Assembly (NCBI GenBank): GCA_019359115.1 | Contig: JAHHHW010000109.1 | Location: forward strand, 1-47,599 | Source: Pelatocladus maniniholoensis HA4357-MV3 | GTDB taxonomy: Bacteria > Cyanobacteriota > Cyanobacteriia > Cyanobacteriales > Nostocaceae | Reading direction: 5' to 3' | Length of the DNA: 47,599 nt | In this document: positions 1 through 9,478 of the stretch, piece by piece | Layout of the letters: every line of letters starts with the position of its first letter | How positions within the stretch are numbered: the first letter of the stretch is position 1 | Made by a program: the position numbers and the translations under genes | The notes under the pieces: model-generated | What the model saw: the letters and a program-made list of their open reading frames with translations, nothing else | Told to the model about the DNA's origin: nothing | Database searches by the model: none

Positions 1-245
1 TAGGCTTTGGGCGTTTAACTCAGTTTGACTCCGTTTGAAAAATAACTGGAGTAATTTTTGATGCCTAGTTTTTGGTTCGCAAATAATTTACGCGAACCAT
101 CCTTCTTGTCCAAAGTCCAATTATAAGCCAAAATCCTGAAATAATGCTTATTTGAACCGTATTCAAAGCTAGGGTGAAAGGAATGGAACTTTTCTTTCAC
201 CCCAATATGGTTAGGTTAAGAATTTTTCGTGATGATTTTGGGTAT

Positions 246-273
246 GTAGAGACGCAAGATTTCGCGTCTCTAC
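246..273. terminator. Perfect inverted repeat, likely terminator
   Basis: A 10-bp perfect inverted repeat (GTAGAGACGC / GCGTCTCTAC) encloses an 8-base loop. It lies 26 bp past the stop of the minus-strand beta-helix gene. Position and stem strength suit a transcription terminator. This palindrome type is also common as a dispersed repeat in cyanobacterial intergenic DNA, so it may be both. There is no long T-run. Confidence 0.5.
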
Positions 274-298
274 TTTTGCAACATGTTTAATCTCTCAC

Positions 299-2188
299 CT
301 ACACAACACCTGTGGCTGTATCCTTTCCTGGAATTTGGATACCATTCATATTAATCAGCAAATCATTATTTGCGTCAAAGGGTTTATTTTGGTTATTGAT
401 TGCCAAGTAGGTACTACCTTGCCATTGGAATAATACACCCTCGTTTTCGTTTAATATCTGATCACCCTGGGTTTGTGGATCTTTATCGTTATAAGCTGCT
501 TCAATCGCAACAGACAGATTGTTCCCTTTCACTAGACCTGCATCGTATAGATATATTGTTTGGGTTCCTTCTTTTGTGGATGTGGATAATGTGCCATCAT
601 TGTTGAACCAGATGCGATCGCCTTCATTTGGGTTAAAGTTGGTGATGGGATCAACCGCATTCACCTGTGATTGGGAAAATCCCTGTTGTTGATTATTACT
701 GACATAGATAGAGCCATCTTTGCTAGGTTCACCAGTGAGAATATCGGTTTCCAAATCGCCAGAAACCTGATTATCTGATCCTTGAGGGAGGATTTGATCG
801 CTATTTGCATCTGAAGTAGTAACAACAGTGTTATTACCTGTCTCCTCAATGATGGGAGTATTGCTATTAGTGACACCCATAACCTCGCTACTTTGAGGAG
901 AAGCTGAATTTGTCCCTACTTCTAAAGCACCAATATCGGCGATCGCACTACCGTTACCATCGCCATCCTGTGGACGGTTATTACCGCGTTGATCTGTTTT
1001 GAGAATGCTGACCTCATTAAAGATGTCAGAACCAATATCAATCGCTGGACTTGTAGATTTGAGTGTAAAATCACCCCTGCCAGGATCTACAAATTGTGGA
1101 TCATAATCTAAAATATTTTGCAGATCTCCTGCATTTGGATCATTTGAACTCACGAATTCAGAAGAGTTATAAGCGAGATTGTGATCAAATGTCACATTTT
1201 CGGAATTATGGATGTGATTGGCACGACGATCAGACCTCGCGTACATGATATTGTTGTAGCCACCCACATTTTTTGAATTTATTACCGCAATCTCTCCACT
1301 CATGTCAGGATTGCGAGAATTTTGGTAAGTAGTGTTATTGATGATATCTGCATTTAAGTAGTGGTAAGCTTGAATACCAAAACCACCGTTGTCGTAGACA
1401 GTATTATTAGCAACTAATGTCTTTCCTTGATAGGCTTCATGACCCTGATCTTTCCCGTCTCCTGTGTCCAGCATGATACCATGCCCTTCAGTTATTTCCC
1501 CTGCCACATTCCACGGAATCAGACTTTGGTTATCAAAGACGATGTTGTCTTTAATAACCATCTTATAATCACTAGTGTTATTGTCTGAATTTCTGTTCCA
1601 AATCACACCAATTCCACTTACACCTTTGGGTGTATACCAAGCATTTCCGGAGACGACGTTTTTCTCAATCGTGATGTAGTCCGCATCGTGAGCTCCAATA
1701 CCTCCACCCGTAAAATTACGGACTTTGTTACCTTTAATGACAATGTGGTCAGAATAGCCCATGTCAGAGCGACCATGAATTACAACACCAAAACTATTAG
1801 TAATAGGGTTGTTTGGATTGTATTGCTCTTGTTGGGCATAATCTAATGTAACTTCATCCTTGCTACCTTCTATGTCGAGTCCTTCAATTTGCAAATAAGA
1901 TGAGCCAGCGATGTTAATCCCAAAAGCTCCTTTTACTTTCAACTTAGGCGTGTGTCCTGGGTAGGCTTTGATAGTTGTCCACTTGTCTTCTGAACCATTT
2001 TTATTCCAAACTGACAGTAAGTCTTTACTGGGATCACTCTGGGTGTAAGTCCCATTCATTATGTAGAGTGTATCACCTGCTTCTAACTGATCTGCTCCTG
2101 TTTGTAGGCTTTTAAACGCAGCTTTTTCACTTAAGCCATCGTTACTATCATTACCTGTCTCAGCAGAAACATAGTACGTTTTACCCAT
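299..2188 (-). CDS. Parallel beta-helix surface protein with bluetail-like C-terminus
   Basis: The 629-residue product begins with the YYVSAETGNDSNDG motif of DUF1565-type right-handed beta-helix proteins. Through about residue 380 it carries repeated short strands ending in N-x-V/I turns (for example IVFDNQ, NTVYDNGGFGIQA), as in pectate-lyase-like folds. Residues 430-480 are a Ser/Asn/Thr-rich linker. The last ~120 residues contain DPITNFNPNEGDRIWF and FQWQGSTYLAINNQ. They resemble the C-terminal 'bluetail' region of cyanobacterial surface proteins, which I infer is an export or anchoring signal because there is no N-terminal signal peptide. The start is set by AGGAGT upstream of the ATG. 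It is probably an extracellular polysaccharide-binding or lyase-like protein; no catalytic residues could be assigned. It lies upstream of the exopolysaccharide cluster in the opposite orientation. Confidence 0.75.
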   Translation of the reverse strand: MGKTYYVSAETGNDSNDGLSEKAAFKSLQTGADQLEAGDTLYIMNGTYTQSDPSKDLLSVWNKNGSEDKWTTIKAYPGHTPKLKVKGAFGINIAGSSYLQIEGLDIEGSKDEVTLDYAQQEQYNPNNPITNSFGVVIHGRSDMGYSDHIVIKGNKVRNFTGGGIGAHDADYITIEKNVVSGNAWYTPKGVSGIGVIWNRNSDNNTSDYKMVIKDNIVFDNQSLIPWNVAGEITEGHGIMLDTGDGKDQGHEAYQGKTLVANNTVYDNGGFGIQAYHYLNADIINNTTYQNSRNPDMSGEIAVINSKNVGGYNNIMYARSDRRANHIHNSENVTFDHNLAYNSSEFVSSNDPNAGDLQNILDYDPQFVDPGRGDFTLKSTSPAIDIGSDIFNEVSILKTDQRGNNRPQDGDGNGSAIADIGALEVGTNSASPQSSEVMGVTNSNTPIIEETGNNTVVTTSDANSDQILPQGSDNQVSGDLETDILTGEPSKDGSIYVSNNQQQGFSQSQVNAVDPITNFNPNEGDRIWFNNDGTLSTSTKEGTQTIYLYDAGLVKGNNLSVAIEAAYNDKDPQTQGDQILNENEGVLFQWQGSTYLAINNQNKPFDANNDLLINMNGIQIPGKDTATGVV

Positions 2189-3221
2189 TTTTTAATACTC
2201 CTAAGCTGTGTAAGAGGATATGGTAGTGTCCCTTCTGTAAAAACCCTGAAGTTAAGTTTTATCCGTCACGTCCATAAATTGAGTTCAGGTTCAGTGTAAA
2301 TTTTTGTCAAGTATTCTTAATTGGATAAAATAGTTACATTTTTCCAGACAAAAACTATTCATTTCGCTAGGTTTATAGCCGATTACATCGTACCTGCATC
2401 TGTGTGCAGTAGCGATCGCAACCTTATTACACCCCTAAACCACTATCTTCTGTGGTTATCGAAATGAATTTTTGTCGAAACTTGGTAGACTTTACACCTT
2501 TAACTTCAGGTAACTGTAACTAAAGCTGAAAATTTAATTGAGGTAACTCAAACTGATGTAACAGAGCATAAAATATTACATTTGCAATTAAGCAACTCAA
2601 CCTGGTAGATGCTCAAATTCCAGCTGAGATTGCAAATAATATTCAAATATTTGAATCTCTAGAGAATATTACACTGACATTTGACTTATTTTCAAGCTAT
2701 TTGTTAATTTCTTAAGCTGCATAGTGAATCCATAAAGTCAGGAACACAAACTAAATAAAACACACAACCTAACTTTCTTGCCTTTTTGAACTCGTACAGA
2801 AGTGAGAAGCTTAGGTTATATAAATTAACTGCATGTTATTGCATTCCATAATCCTAAATGTTTATGTCTTAGGTCTTGATTGATTTAACAACCCCTATAA
2901 GCTATCTTGCTTAAGATAGAATATAAGTAAGTTCGTATATGTATTTAGGTATAAATTCTTCTCAGAGGTTACATGTATTAAAAAAAACTCAAATGATGTC
3001 AATATATTTGAGATAGAAATTTAGCTAAACATCTTGTTCATATCAAGATTGAAATACATTCTTGCTTATTTCATTTTACACATCATAATTATTTGACTTA
3101 TTCATGTCAAAACATACTCTAATCTAATTCGATTTGAGCAGGAGCTTGTCGTAAGAGAGCATATATCATATCTACTGTTAGTTTAAGTTATCGCTTACTA
3201 GGATGTTCGTCATAATTTCCA

Positions 3222-3354
3222 TCCGCGATCTTATAGGCATGAATATATCTAGAGACATAAATGATACTGTTTTTAAATCATATAGTTATAATTTAAGTCC
3301 GCGATTTTGTAAGCATGAATATACCTAGAGGCATAAATTGTACTGGTTTTAAAT
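3222..3354. repeat. Diverged 57-bp direct repeat pair
   Basis: Two 57-bp copies, 3222-3278 and 3298-3354, start with TCCGCGAT and end with TTTTAAAT. They differ at about eight positions and contain no indel. The period is 76 bp. They lie in the long gap before the polysaccharide cluster. They may be a duplicated regulatory segment or a decayed repeat element. Confidence 0.7.
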
Positions 3355-4159
3355 AATTCTGTACAAAGTCTTTATTTTTTGGTATACATATGCTGTATAC
3401 TCCAATATGGAAAACAACAACCATAGAAATTAATGAATTATGGGATCACTAGATGCTTAAAAAGTAATGTAAATTACATTTGCTAATGTAATTATAAAAA
3501 CTTAAGGAAGTGAAATAGAAATTATATTGCTTTGTAAATATTTGGATAGCATTGAGAAATAATTCTAGTAAACCTGTTTGATGAGGACTGCAATATTACA
3601 TATATAATAACTGAATCTAAGTATCAATTGCTACCTAAGATTTTTACTTATTGAGGATCACAAGTCATGCCTAACTAAAAAATTTATTGGTTGAGCAACG
3701 TACCGACAAAAGTATGTTCATTATAATTTCTGACTATTGAAATTGATTGTGAGATTTTTAGTTGGATAATCTTCTGGAATTATTACGATTGTCATTCCTA
3801 GAAGGAAGAGTAAGAAGAATATAGAATAAATGATTTTGAATTCATGGAGTAGGGCTTCGATGGTCAAGCAAGATCTCAGTCCTTCCAAGACAGCCATCTT
3901 TCTAGATTTAGATGTTGATAAATCGAAGGATGGTCGAATTGCCAGAGAAGTTGTAACTAAAATTTAATTACCCTGCATAAGCTTCCTGTTGTCTAGCGAT
4001 CGCGTATATTTTTTGATGGAATTTGAGGGCTGAAGAAATAATTATTATGTGTCTATCTTGTGTAATTGAAAATCATCCTTTGCAGAATCTTTATAAAAAA
4101 ATGAATAAAAAATTGGTTAACTAAAGTAAATTTAAACTAAATAATTAACTTCAAAGTAG

Positions 4160-4199
4160 AGATGAACTTAGATGGTCTAATTTAGATCTCAGTTCATCT
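4160..4199. promoter_or_regulatory. Leader hairpin before the polysaccharide cluster
   Basis: A 9-bp perfect inverted repeat (AGATGAACT / AGTTCATCT) with a 22-base interior ends 50 bp before the GTG of the first cluster gene. It has no T-run, so it may be an operator or a 5' UTR structure rather than a terminator. The function is inferred from position only. Confidence 0.35.
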
Positions 4200-4249
4200 A
4201 GCGCAAACTTCTTGCTCTACTGTACATTTACCCAACAAGGGAGGTCAAA

Positions 4250-4675
4250 GTGCAAAGAAGATGTGATCGAAATCGCAAACGCTCAAAACGACGGGCTATC
4301 TATTGTCCAATTCATGGATGCTATCTAGATAGTGTAAGTCAGAAGTATCCATTGTTTGCTGATCGCCCAGGACAACTCCAGCAGAGGGGAATAGGACGAC
4401 AAACAGCACTGTTTTTAGTAGCAAAGAAAACCGCAGTACCTTTGGAAGGAGAATGGTTAGAAGCATTCTGGTGTGATCAATGTCAAGAAAAAAGGTGGTA
4501 TCACGTCAAAAAGCGCGATCGCATCTATGAAGTATCTATTGCAGCTCCAGAACTTTGGCAGCAAGCAATGGGAGTAATTTACCCTGAAGGAAATCCTTCT
4601 GTAGGAGAATTCACTCGCAGACATGCAAGAATGGTTGGTTGTAAAAGCAGCAAGGATTTCGGATTCATTAGTTAG
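4250..4675 (+). CDS. Conserved-type small protein with Cys pairs, unknown function
   Basis: A 141-residue protein with a very basic N-terminus (QRRCDRNRKRSKRR). It has a CPIHGC motif near residue 20 and a WCDQC motif near residue 80; together these could form a zinc-ribbon-like site. I do not recognise a named family. The GTG start at 4250 is preceded by a strong GGGAGG ribosome-binding site seven bases upstream, which argues for a real, well-translated gene. It is the first plus-strand gene before the tyrosine autokinase, 124 bp away. A DNA- or RNA-binding regulator of the polysaccharide cluster is a reasonable guess, but nothing in the sequence proves it. Confidence 0.7.
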   Translation: MQRRCDRNRKRSKRRAIYCPIHGCYLDSVSQKYPLFADRPGQLQQRGIGRQTALFLVAKKTAVPLEGEWLEAFWCDQCQEKRWYHVKKRDRIYEVSIAAPELWQQAMGVIYPEGNPSVGEFTRRHARMVGCKSSKDFGFIS

Positions 4676-4799
4676 TACCAATTATTTTGAACCTGTACAG
4701 AATTGAATTTTAATAATATATGCAGCTTTTTTATAGATAATTGGTATTGACTAGCAGATTTTTAATTGTAATTTATGATTAATAAGGCCAATATCTGCC

Positions 4800-6995
4800 A
4801 TGAAAGAATCTGAATATCAACTTGAAGAGATAGATGTTCAAAAATACTTGCTTGTTCTACAACGACGTTGGATGACCGCAGTAGGAGTATTTGGAGCAGT
4901 TGTCACCCTTGCATTGTTGTACGCATTTTCATTAAAACCTACATATACAGCACAAGCGAGTCTGTTAATTAAGACAAATCGAGCATCTTCACTAACAGGA
5001 TTGGGAGAAGACATAGGAAGACTAGAATCCTTAGTGCGTGAGAACAGTCCTGTAGACACGCAGGCGAAAATTGTTATATCTGTTCCTGTAATTCAGGAAA
5101 CCATCACATCCCTTAGCCTCAAAAATGATGAAGGTGAACCTCTAACAGTTGAGGAACTTTTGGAAAATTTGAAGGTAGAGGGTGTCAAAGGCACAGATGT
5201 CCTAGAAATATCTTATACAAATGAAAATCCTCAATTAGCTGCAAAAGTAATCAACAAGGTAGTTGATACTTATATTAAGCAAAACATACAAGCCAATAGA
5301 GAAGAAGCAACCTCAGCAGGCAGATTTATATTGCAGCAATTACCTAAAACTGAGGAAGCTGTCCAAAAAGCAGAGTTAGCCTTACGTAGATTCAAAGAGA
5401 AAAATAAGGTAATCGTTCTGCAAGAAGAAGCAACAGCAGCCGTTAACACCATTTCAAAATTAGAAGATGAAATTGCCCAAGCGCAAGCTCAACTTGTTGA
5501 TGCTAATGCTCGTCTGGAAAAATTACAAAATCAGGCTAGGGTGAACTCACAAGAAGCTGTATCAGCAGTTGATTTAAGTCAAGTAGCTGGAACTCAGCAA
5601 GTACTAAAAGAACTCCAAGAAGCACAAACCGAGTTGACGGTAGCGCGAACCCGTTATCTACCTGGACATCCCACAGTCTCTAATTTAGAAGAAAAAGTTT
5701 CTGCTCTCAAGAACTTACTACAACAGCGAGTCGAGCAAGTAGGTGGTAATAACCCACAAATTTCCACAGCAAATTTACAGATGGGAGAGGTACGACAAAA
5801 GCTAATTGAAGATTTAGCAAACACAGATAAAGAACGTGCAGGTTTGGAGAAAAGACTTGCTGATCTAAGAAATACATGGTCGCTGTATAAACAGCGAGCC
5901 AATATTATGCCTCGATTAGAACAAACCCAACGGGAACTAGAGCGAAAGCTAAAAGCCGCGCAAACAACTTACGAAACACTTTTGACGAGATTACAAGAAA
6001 TTAACGTAGCCGAAAACCAAAATATTGGTAATGCTCGAATCATTTCCCCTGCATTAGTACCAGATGAGCCAAGTGGTACGAGAAAAGCTCTAATTGTTTT
6101 GGGTGGAGGAGTTTTAGGTATACTGCTGGGAATAATTGCTGCTCTGACTTCTGATTTAATAGACCGATCTATTAAGACTGTTAGAGAAGCTAGAGAACTT
6201 TTCCAGTATACATTGCTAGGAGTCATTCCTAGTGTCAGTAGAAGTGATAAAAGCAGCTATTCGGTAGAAGGATTAGATAGACCAGTTCCCAGAGTAGTTG
6301 GTAGAGATATCCCCCATTTCCCTGTTGGTGATGCATACCAAATGCTGCAAGCAAACTTGAAATTTCTTTCAGATAAGCAGCTAAAAGCAATTACAGTTAC
6401 TAGTTCCATACCTAAAGAAGGAAAATCAGAGGTTTCTGCAAACTTAGCTGTAGCAATGGCTGAAGTTGAGCGTCGAGTGCTGTTAGTAGATGCTGATATG
6501 CGTCATCCCATCCAGCATCATATTTGGCAACTAAGCAATAAGAAGGGCTTAAGTAATATCATTGTTGATCAAGTTCCCCTAGAGAGTGTAGTCCACGAAG
6601 TAATGCCTAATTTACACGTTCTCACCTCTGGGGTCATACCTCCTAATCCAGTAGCTCTACTAGATTCTGATCGTATGGCAACCTTAGTTGCTAACTTTAC
6701 CAAAGATTATGATTGTGTAATTTTTGATGCTCCACCTTTAGCGGGAACAGCAGATGCAGCAGTTCTGGGTAAATTAGCTGACGGTATTTTGTTAGTTGTG
6801 CGTCCAGAAGTGGTTGACTTTGCAAGTGCTAGTGCAGCTAAAGAGTTTTTAACTCAATCGGGTCAAAAAGTACTAGGTATGGTAATTAACGCTGTCAGTG
6901 TAAAACGCGAACGTGACAGCTATTTCTACTATGGCAAAAATTCAGTGGAGTCAACTAGTGTGTCTAAAAAATCTATTTTGGTGAAAAATCGTTGA
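4800..6995 (+). CDS. Wzc-like polysaccharide tyrosine autokinase / chain-length regulator
   Basis: The 731-residue inner-membrane protein has a Wzz domain. The first membrane helix is at about residues 27-47, a long coiled-coil periplasmic region spans about 160-400, and the second helix is near 435. A cytoplasmic BY-kinase domain follows. Walker A is PKEGKS (K542, S543), Walker A' is LLVDADMRHP, and Walker B is CVIFDAPP. A C-terminal tyrosine cluster, SYFYYG (Y708, Y710, Y711), is the expected autophosphorylation site. In this family, oligomerisation and phosphorylation cycles control polymer length and export with Wzy and the outer-membrane exporter. It is followed by the flippase, consistent with a Wzx/Wzy system. 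No cognate low-molecular-weight phosphatase or exporter gene is visible in this window. Confidence 0.93.
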   Translation: MKESEYQLEEIDVQKYLLVLQRRWMTAVGVFGAVVTLALLYAFSLKPTYTAQASLLIKTNRASSLTGLGEDIGRLESLVRENSPVDTQAKIVISVPVIQETITSLSLKNDEGEPLTVEELLENLKVEGVKGTDVLEISYTNENPQLAAKVINKVVDTYIKQNIQANREEATSAGRFILQQLPKTEEAVQKAELALRRFKEKNKVIVLQEEATAAVNTISKLEDEIAQAQAQLVDANARLEKLQNQARVNSQEAVSAVDLSQVAGTQQVLKELQEAQTELTVARTRYLPGHPTVSNLEEKVSALKNLLQQRVEQVGGNNPQISTANLQMGEVRQKLIEDLANTDKERAGLEKRLADLRNTWSLYKQRANIMPRLEQTQRELERKLKAAQTTYETLLTRLQEINVAENQNIGNARIISPALVPDEPSGTRKALIVLGGGVLGILLGIIAALTSDLIDRSIKTVREARELFQYTLLGVIPSVSRSDKSSYSVEGLDRPVPRVVGRDIPHFPVGDAYQMLQANLKFLSDKQLKAITVTSSIPKEGKSEVSANLAVAMAEVERRVLLVDADMRHPIQHHIWQLSNKKGLSNIIVDQVPLESVVHEVMPNLHVLTSGVIPPNPVALLDSDRMATLVANFTKDYDCVIFDAPPLAGTADAAVLGKLADGILLVVRPEVVDFASASAAKEFLTQSGQKVLGMVINAVSVKRERDSYFYYGKNSVESTSVSKKSILVKNR

Positions 6996-7062
6996 GCAAA
7001 AATTTGATGAGAAGTGCGATCGCTTTTGAGGTAGTTGCTTACGGTATTAGAAAAGCATAATA

Positions 7063-8421
7063 ATGCTCAAAAAAATAAAAAGAATTACTCATAAACTCAG
7101 TCCTAACCTACAAAAGATTATTAGTAATACAGGTTGGCTGTTAGCTGATAGAGTTTTGCGAATGGGTACAGGACTATTAGTAGGAGTTTGGGTAGCTCGC
7201 TACCTTGGACCAGAAAATTTTGGTATTTTCAATTATGCGATCGCTTTTACTGCCATATTCAACACAGTTGCGAATCTGGGACTTGATAGCATTGTTGTTC
7301 GTAACATTGTCCGTCAACCCAACAATAAAGATGAAATCTTAGGTACAGCCTTCTTGATGAAGGTCTTAGCCCAAGTTGTGATCATAGTTCTCTCAGTTGC
7401 AGCAATTATCATTATCCGTCCCGGTGAGATTCTTACCCACCAGTTGGTTGGAATCTTGACTGTGGGAATGTTTTTTGAATCTTATTACGTAATTGATTAT
7501 TGGTTCCAATCCCAAGTTCAGTCCAAATATACAGTTTGGTTTAAAAATATAGGTTTGGTCTTAGCTAGTTGTATGCGGGTTGTATTAATCCAAATACAAG
7601 CTCCATTAATTCTTTTTGCTTGGGCTTATTCTGCTGAAACTGCTCTGAGTGCTTTGGGAATTGTAGTGGCGTACAAGATTAAAGGTTATTTTATACAAGC
7701 ATGGAGTTTTAGCTGGAAGTGTGCAATAGAGTTACTTAAAGATAGTTGGACACTCATTCTTACAAGTTTTGTCATCATGATTTATATGCGAACTGATCAG
7801 TTAATGCTAGGCCAGATGATTGGTGACAAATCAGTGGGAATATACTCGGCAGCAATCAAGATATCAGAAATTTGGTATTTCATACCAACTTCCATAACAA
7901 GTTCAGTTTTTCCATCCATTTTGAAAGCCAAACAAGTAAGTCAACACCTGTACTATGAACAGATACAGAAAGTTTTAGATTTACTCACAATCGTGTCTTT
8001 TGCAGTTGGTATAACCATTTCCTTATCATCATATCAAATTATCAATTTGATGTATGGCAAAGAATATGCAGAAGCAGGTACCATACTTATAATCCATATT
8101 TGGACTGGATTATTCGTCTCATTAGGCTTGGTATGTGGTCTATGGACAACAGCAGAGAATTTAATGCAGTTTACATTTATAGCAACTGCCAATGGTGCAA
8201 TCATAAATGTCATTTTGAATTACTTTTTAATTAAGAATTATGGAGGTACAGGAGCAGCAATTTCTTCACTAATTGCTCAATGTGTTGCTTCATATTTATC
8301 TTATATATTTTTGCCACGAACTAGAAAGATTTTCGTTATGCAAACTAAAGCAATTTTATTACCAGGTTTATTAAATAGATTATTTAAATACGGCAAAACT
8401 ATGGCTAACCAAGAATCATAA
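7063..8421 (+). CDS. Polysaccharide flippase (Wzx/MATE-like)
   Basis: A 452-residue, strongly hydrophobic protein with about 12 membrane segments. It opens with the typical NTGWLLADRVLRMGTGLLVG segment of oligosaccharide flippases, followed by WVARYLGPENFGIFNYAIAF. A central YMRTDQLMLGQMIGDKSVGIYSAA motif is characteristic of the family. It probably flips undecaprenyl-linked repeat units across the inner membrane. It lies 67 bp after the tyrosine kinase, with a HIP1 site in the gap. The ATG at 7063 begins MLKKIKR, a basic cytosolic N-terminus. Length and topology are normal for the family. Confidence 0.92.
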   Translation: MLKKIKRITHKLSPNLQKIISNTGWLLADRVLRMGTGLLVGVWVARYLGPENFGIFNYAIAFTAIFNTVANLGLDSIVVRNIVRQPNNKDEILGTAFLMKVLAQVVIIVLSVAAIIIIRPGEILTHQLVGILTVGMFFESYYVIDYWFQSQVQSKYTVWFKNIGLVLASCMRVVLIQIQAPLILFAWAYSAETALSALGIVVAYKIKGYFIQAWSFSWKCAIELLKDSWTLILTSFVIMIYMRTDQLMLGQMIGDKSVGIYSAAIKISEIWYFIPTSITSSVFPSILKAKQVSQHLYYEQIQKVLDLLTIVSFAVGITISLSSYQIINLMYGKEYAEAGTILIIHIWTGLFVSLGLVCGLWTTAENLMQFTFIATANGAIINVILNYFLIKNYGGTGAAISSLIAQCVASYLSYIFLPRTRKIFVMQTKAILLPGLLNRLFKYGKTMANQES

Positions 8422-8505
8422 TTTATGAAAAACGTAAGTAAATAACTACATGAATTATATATAGCTTATAGTCATTTACACCTAAAAATTATTACGTAAC
8501 TTTTC

Positions 8506-9435
8506 ATGTTTGAATTTAGCTTGCAAACCCCAGTAGCTTTTATTATCTTCAAGCGACCCCACACAACAGAGCTTGTTTTTGAAGCAATTCGTCAAGCCAA
8601 ACCAGCAAAACTTTTTGTCATCGCAGATGGTCCCCGACACGATCGCGCTGATGAGCCAGAAAAGTGTGAAGCTACTCGTGCAATTATTAATCGCGTTGAC
8701 TGGGATTGTGATGTTCTTACCAACTACTCAGATGTTAATTTAGGGTGTGCAAAACGCGTTTCTAGTGGTCTGGATTGGGTCTTCAATAATGTTGAAGAAG
8801 CGATTATTTTAGAAGATGATTGTGTACCTCATCCGACATTTTTTCGTTTTTGTGAAGAATTACTAGAGAAATATAGGTACGATACCCGTATATCTTCAAT
8901 TTCTGGACAAAATGTTCAATTTGGACGCAAACGGACTAATTACAGTTATTACTTTTCTATCTACAACCACTGCTGGGGTTGGGCAAGCTGGAGACGTGCT
9001 TGGCAATATTATGATTTATACATGAAGCTTTGGCCCGAAATTAAAGCTGGAGGTTTTCTCAATAATATCCTTATGGATTCTAGGTATGTTGAATATTGGA
9101 GCAAGATATTTGAGTCTGTTTACAACAATCCTCTTAGCATTACTTGGGATTATCAATGGACGTTTGCTTGTTGGGTACAGAGTAGCTTAGGTATTATCTC
9201 AAATGGAAACTTAATTTCTAATATAGGCTTCGGTTCGGATTCTACTCATTTCATTGGAAATCAAGAAAATCCCTACAACAATATGGCTACAGAGGAAATT
9301 AAATTTCCTTTAAAACACCCACCTTTTACTTTTAAAGACGTGCAAGCAGATACTTTTACACAAAAGACTTTATTTAGAGAAGATCCACTGCAATCTCTTA
9401 AACTCAGTATCAAAAAGATACTTAATAAAAGTTGA
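8506..9435 (+). CDS. GT-A fold glycosyltransferase, HlpA/GNT-I-like
   Basis: A 309-residue protein starting VAFIIFKRPHTTELVFEAI, the N-terminal nucleotide-binding strand of a GT-A fold. An EDDCVPHP motif (E103-D104-D105) corresponds to the metal-binding DxD site. A later HCWGWASWRRAW stretch is typical of the family often labelled hemolytic protein HlpA-like, or GNT-I-like. It presumably adds one sugar to the lipid-linked repeat unit at the cytosolic membrane face. The donor and linkage cannot be read from sequence. It lies 84 bp after the flippase, in the same orientation. The name HlpA is historical and does not imply hemolysis. Confidence 0.82.
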   Translation: MFEFSLQTPVAFIIFKRPHTTELVFEAIRQAKPAKLFVIADGPRHDRADEPEKCEATRAIINRVDWDCDVLTNYSDVNLGCAKRVSSGLDWVFNNVEEAIILEDDCVPHPTFFRFCEELLEKYRYDTRISSISGQNVQFGRKRTNYSYYFSIYNHCWGWASWRRAWQYYDLYMKLWPEIKAGGFLNNILMDSRYVEYWSKIFESVYNNPLSITWDYQWTFACWVQSSLGIISNGNLISNIGFGSDSTHFIGNQENPYNNMATEEIKFPLKHPPFTFKDVQADTFTQKTLFREDPLQSLKLSIKKILNKS

Positions 9436-9478
9436 TACTTTAACATTAATTAAATTTTCTAAAGAAGAATTTGCTCAC

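Larger units (their letters stand above)
2189..4249. other. Two-kilobase AT-rich non-coding region
   Basis: No convincing gene was found on either strand. The region should hold the promoters of the leftward beta-helix gene and the rightward polysaccharide cluster. It contains a few HIP1-like sites, a diverged 57-bp direct repeat (3222-3354) and a hairpin close to the next gene. Weak protein-like fragments at 2504-2715 and a 35-codon ORF at 3860-3967 were not accepted as genes. Its length next to a polysaccharide operon suggests complex regulation or decayed DNA; the sequence does not say which. Confidence 0.6.

Noticed and set aside
15-200. 61-codon minus-strand ORF at the left edge
   Set aside because: No domain, no ribosome-binding site and AT-rich composition with no protein-like pattern. 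Nothing convincing was seen in positions 1-245.
2504-2715. Protein-like fragments in two frames (VTVTKAENLIEVTQTDVTEH; VDAQIPAEIANNIQIFESL)
   Set aside because: They could be a frameshifted gene remnant, but each frame is under 50 codons, there is no start, and no family is recognised.
3860-3967. 35-codon ORF MVKQDLSPSKTAIFLDLDVD...
   Set aside because: Only a weak GGAG lies upstream and no known small-protein family matches. Chance ORFs of this size are expected in 2 kb.
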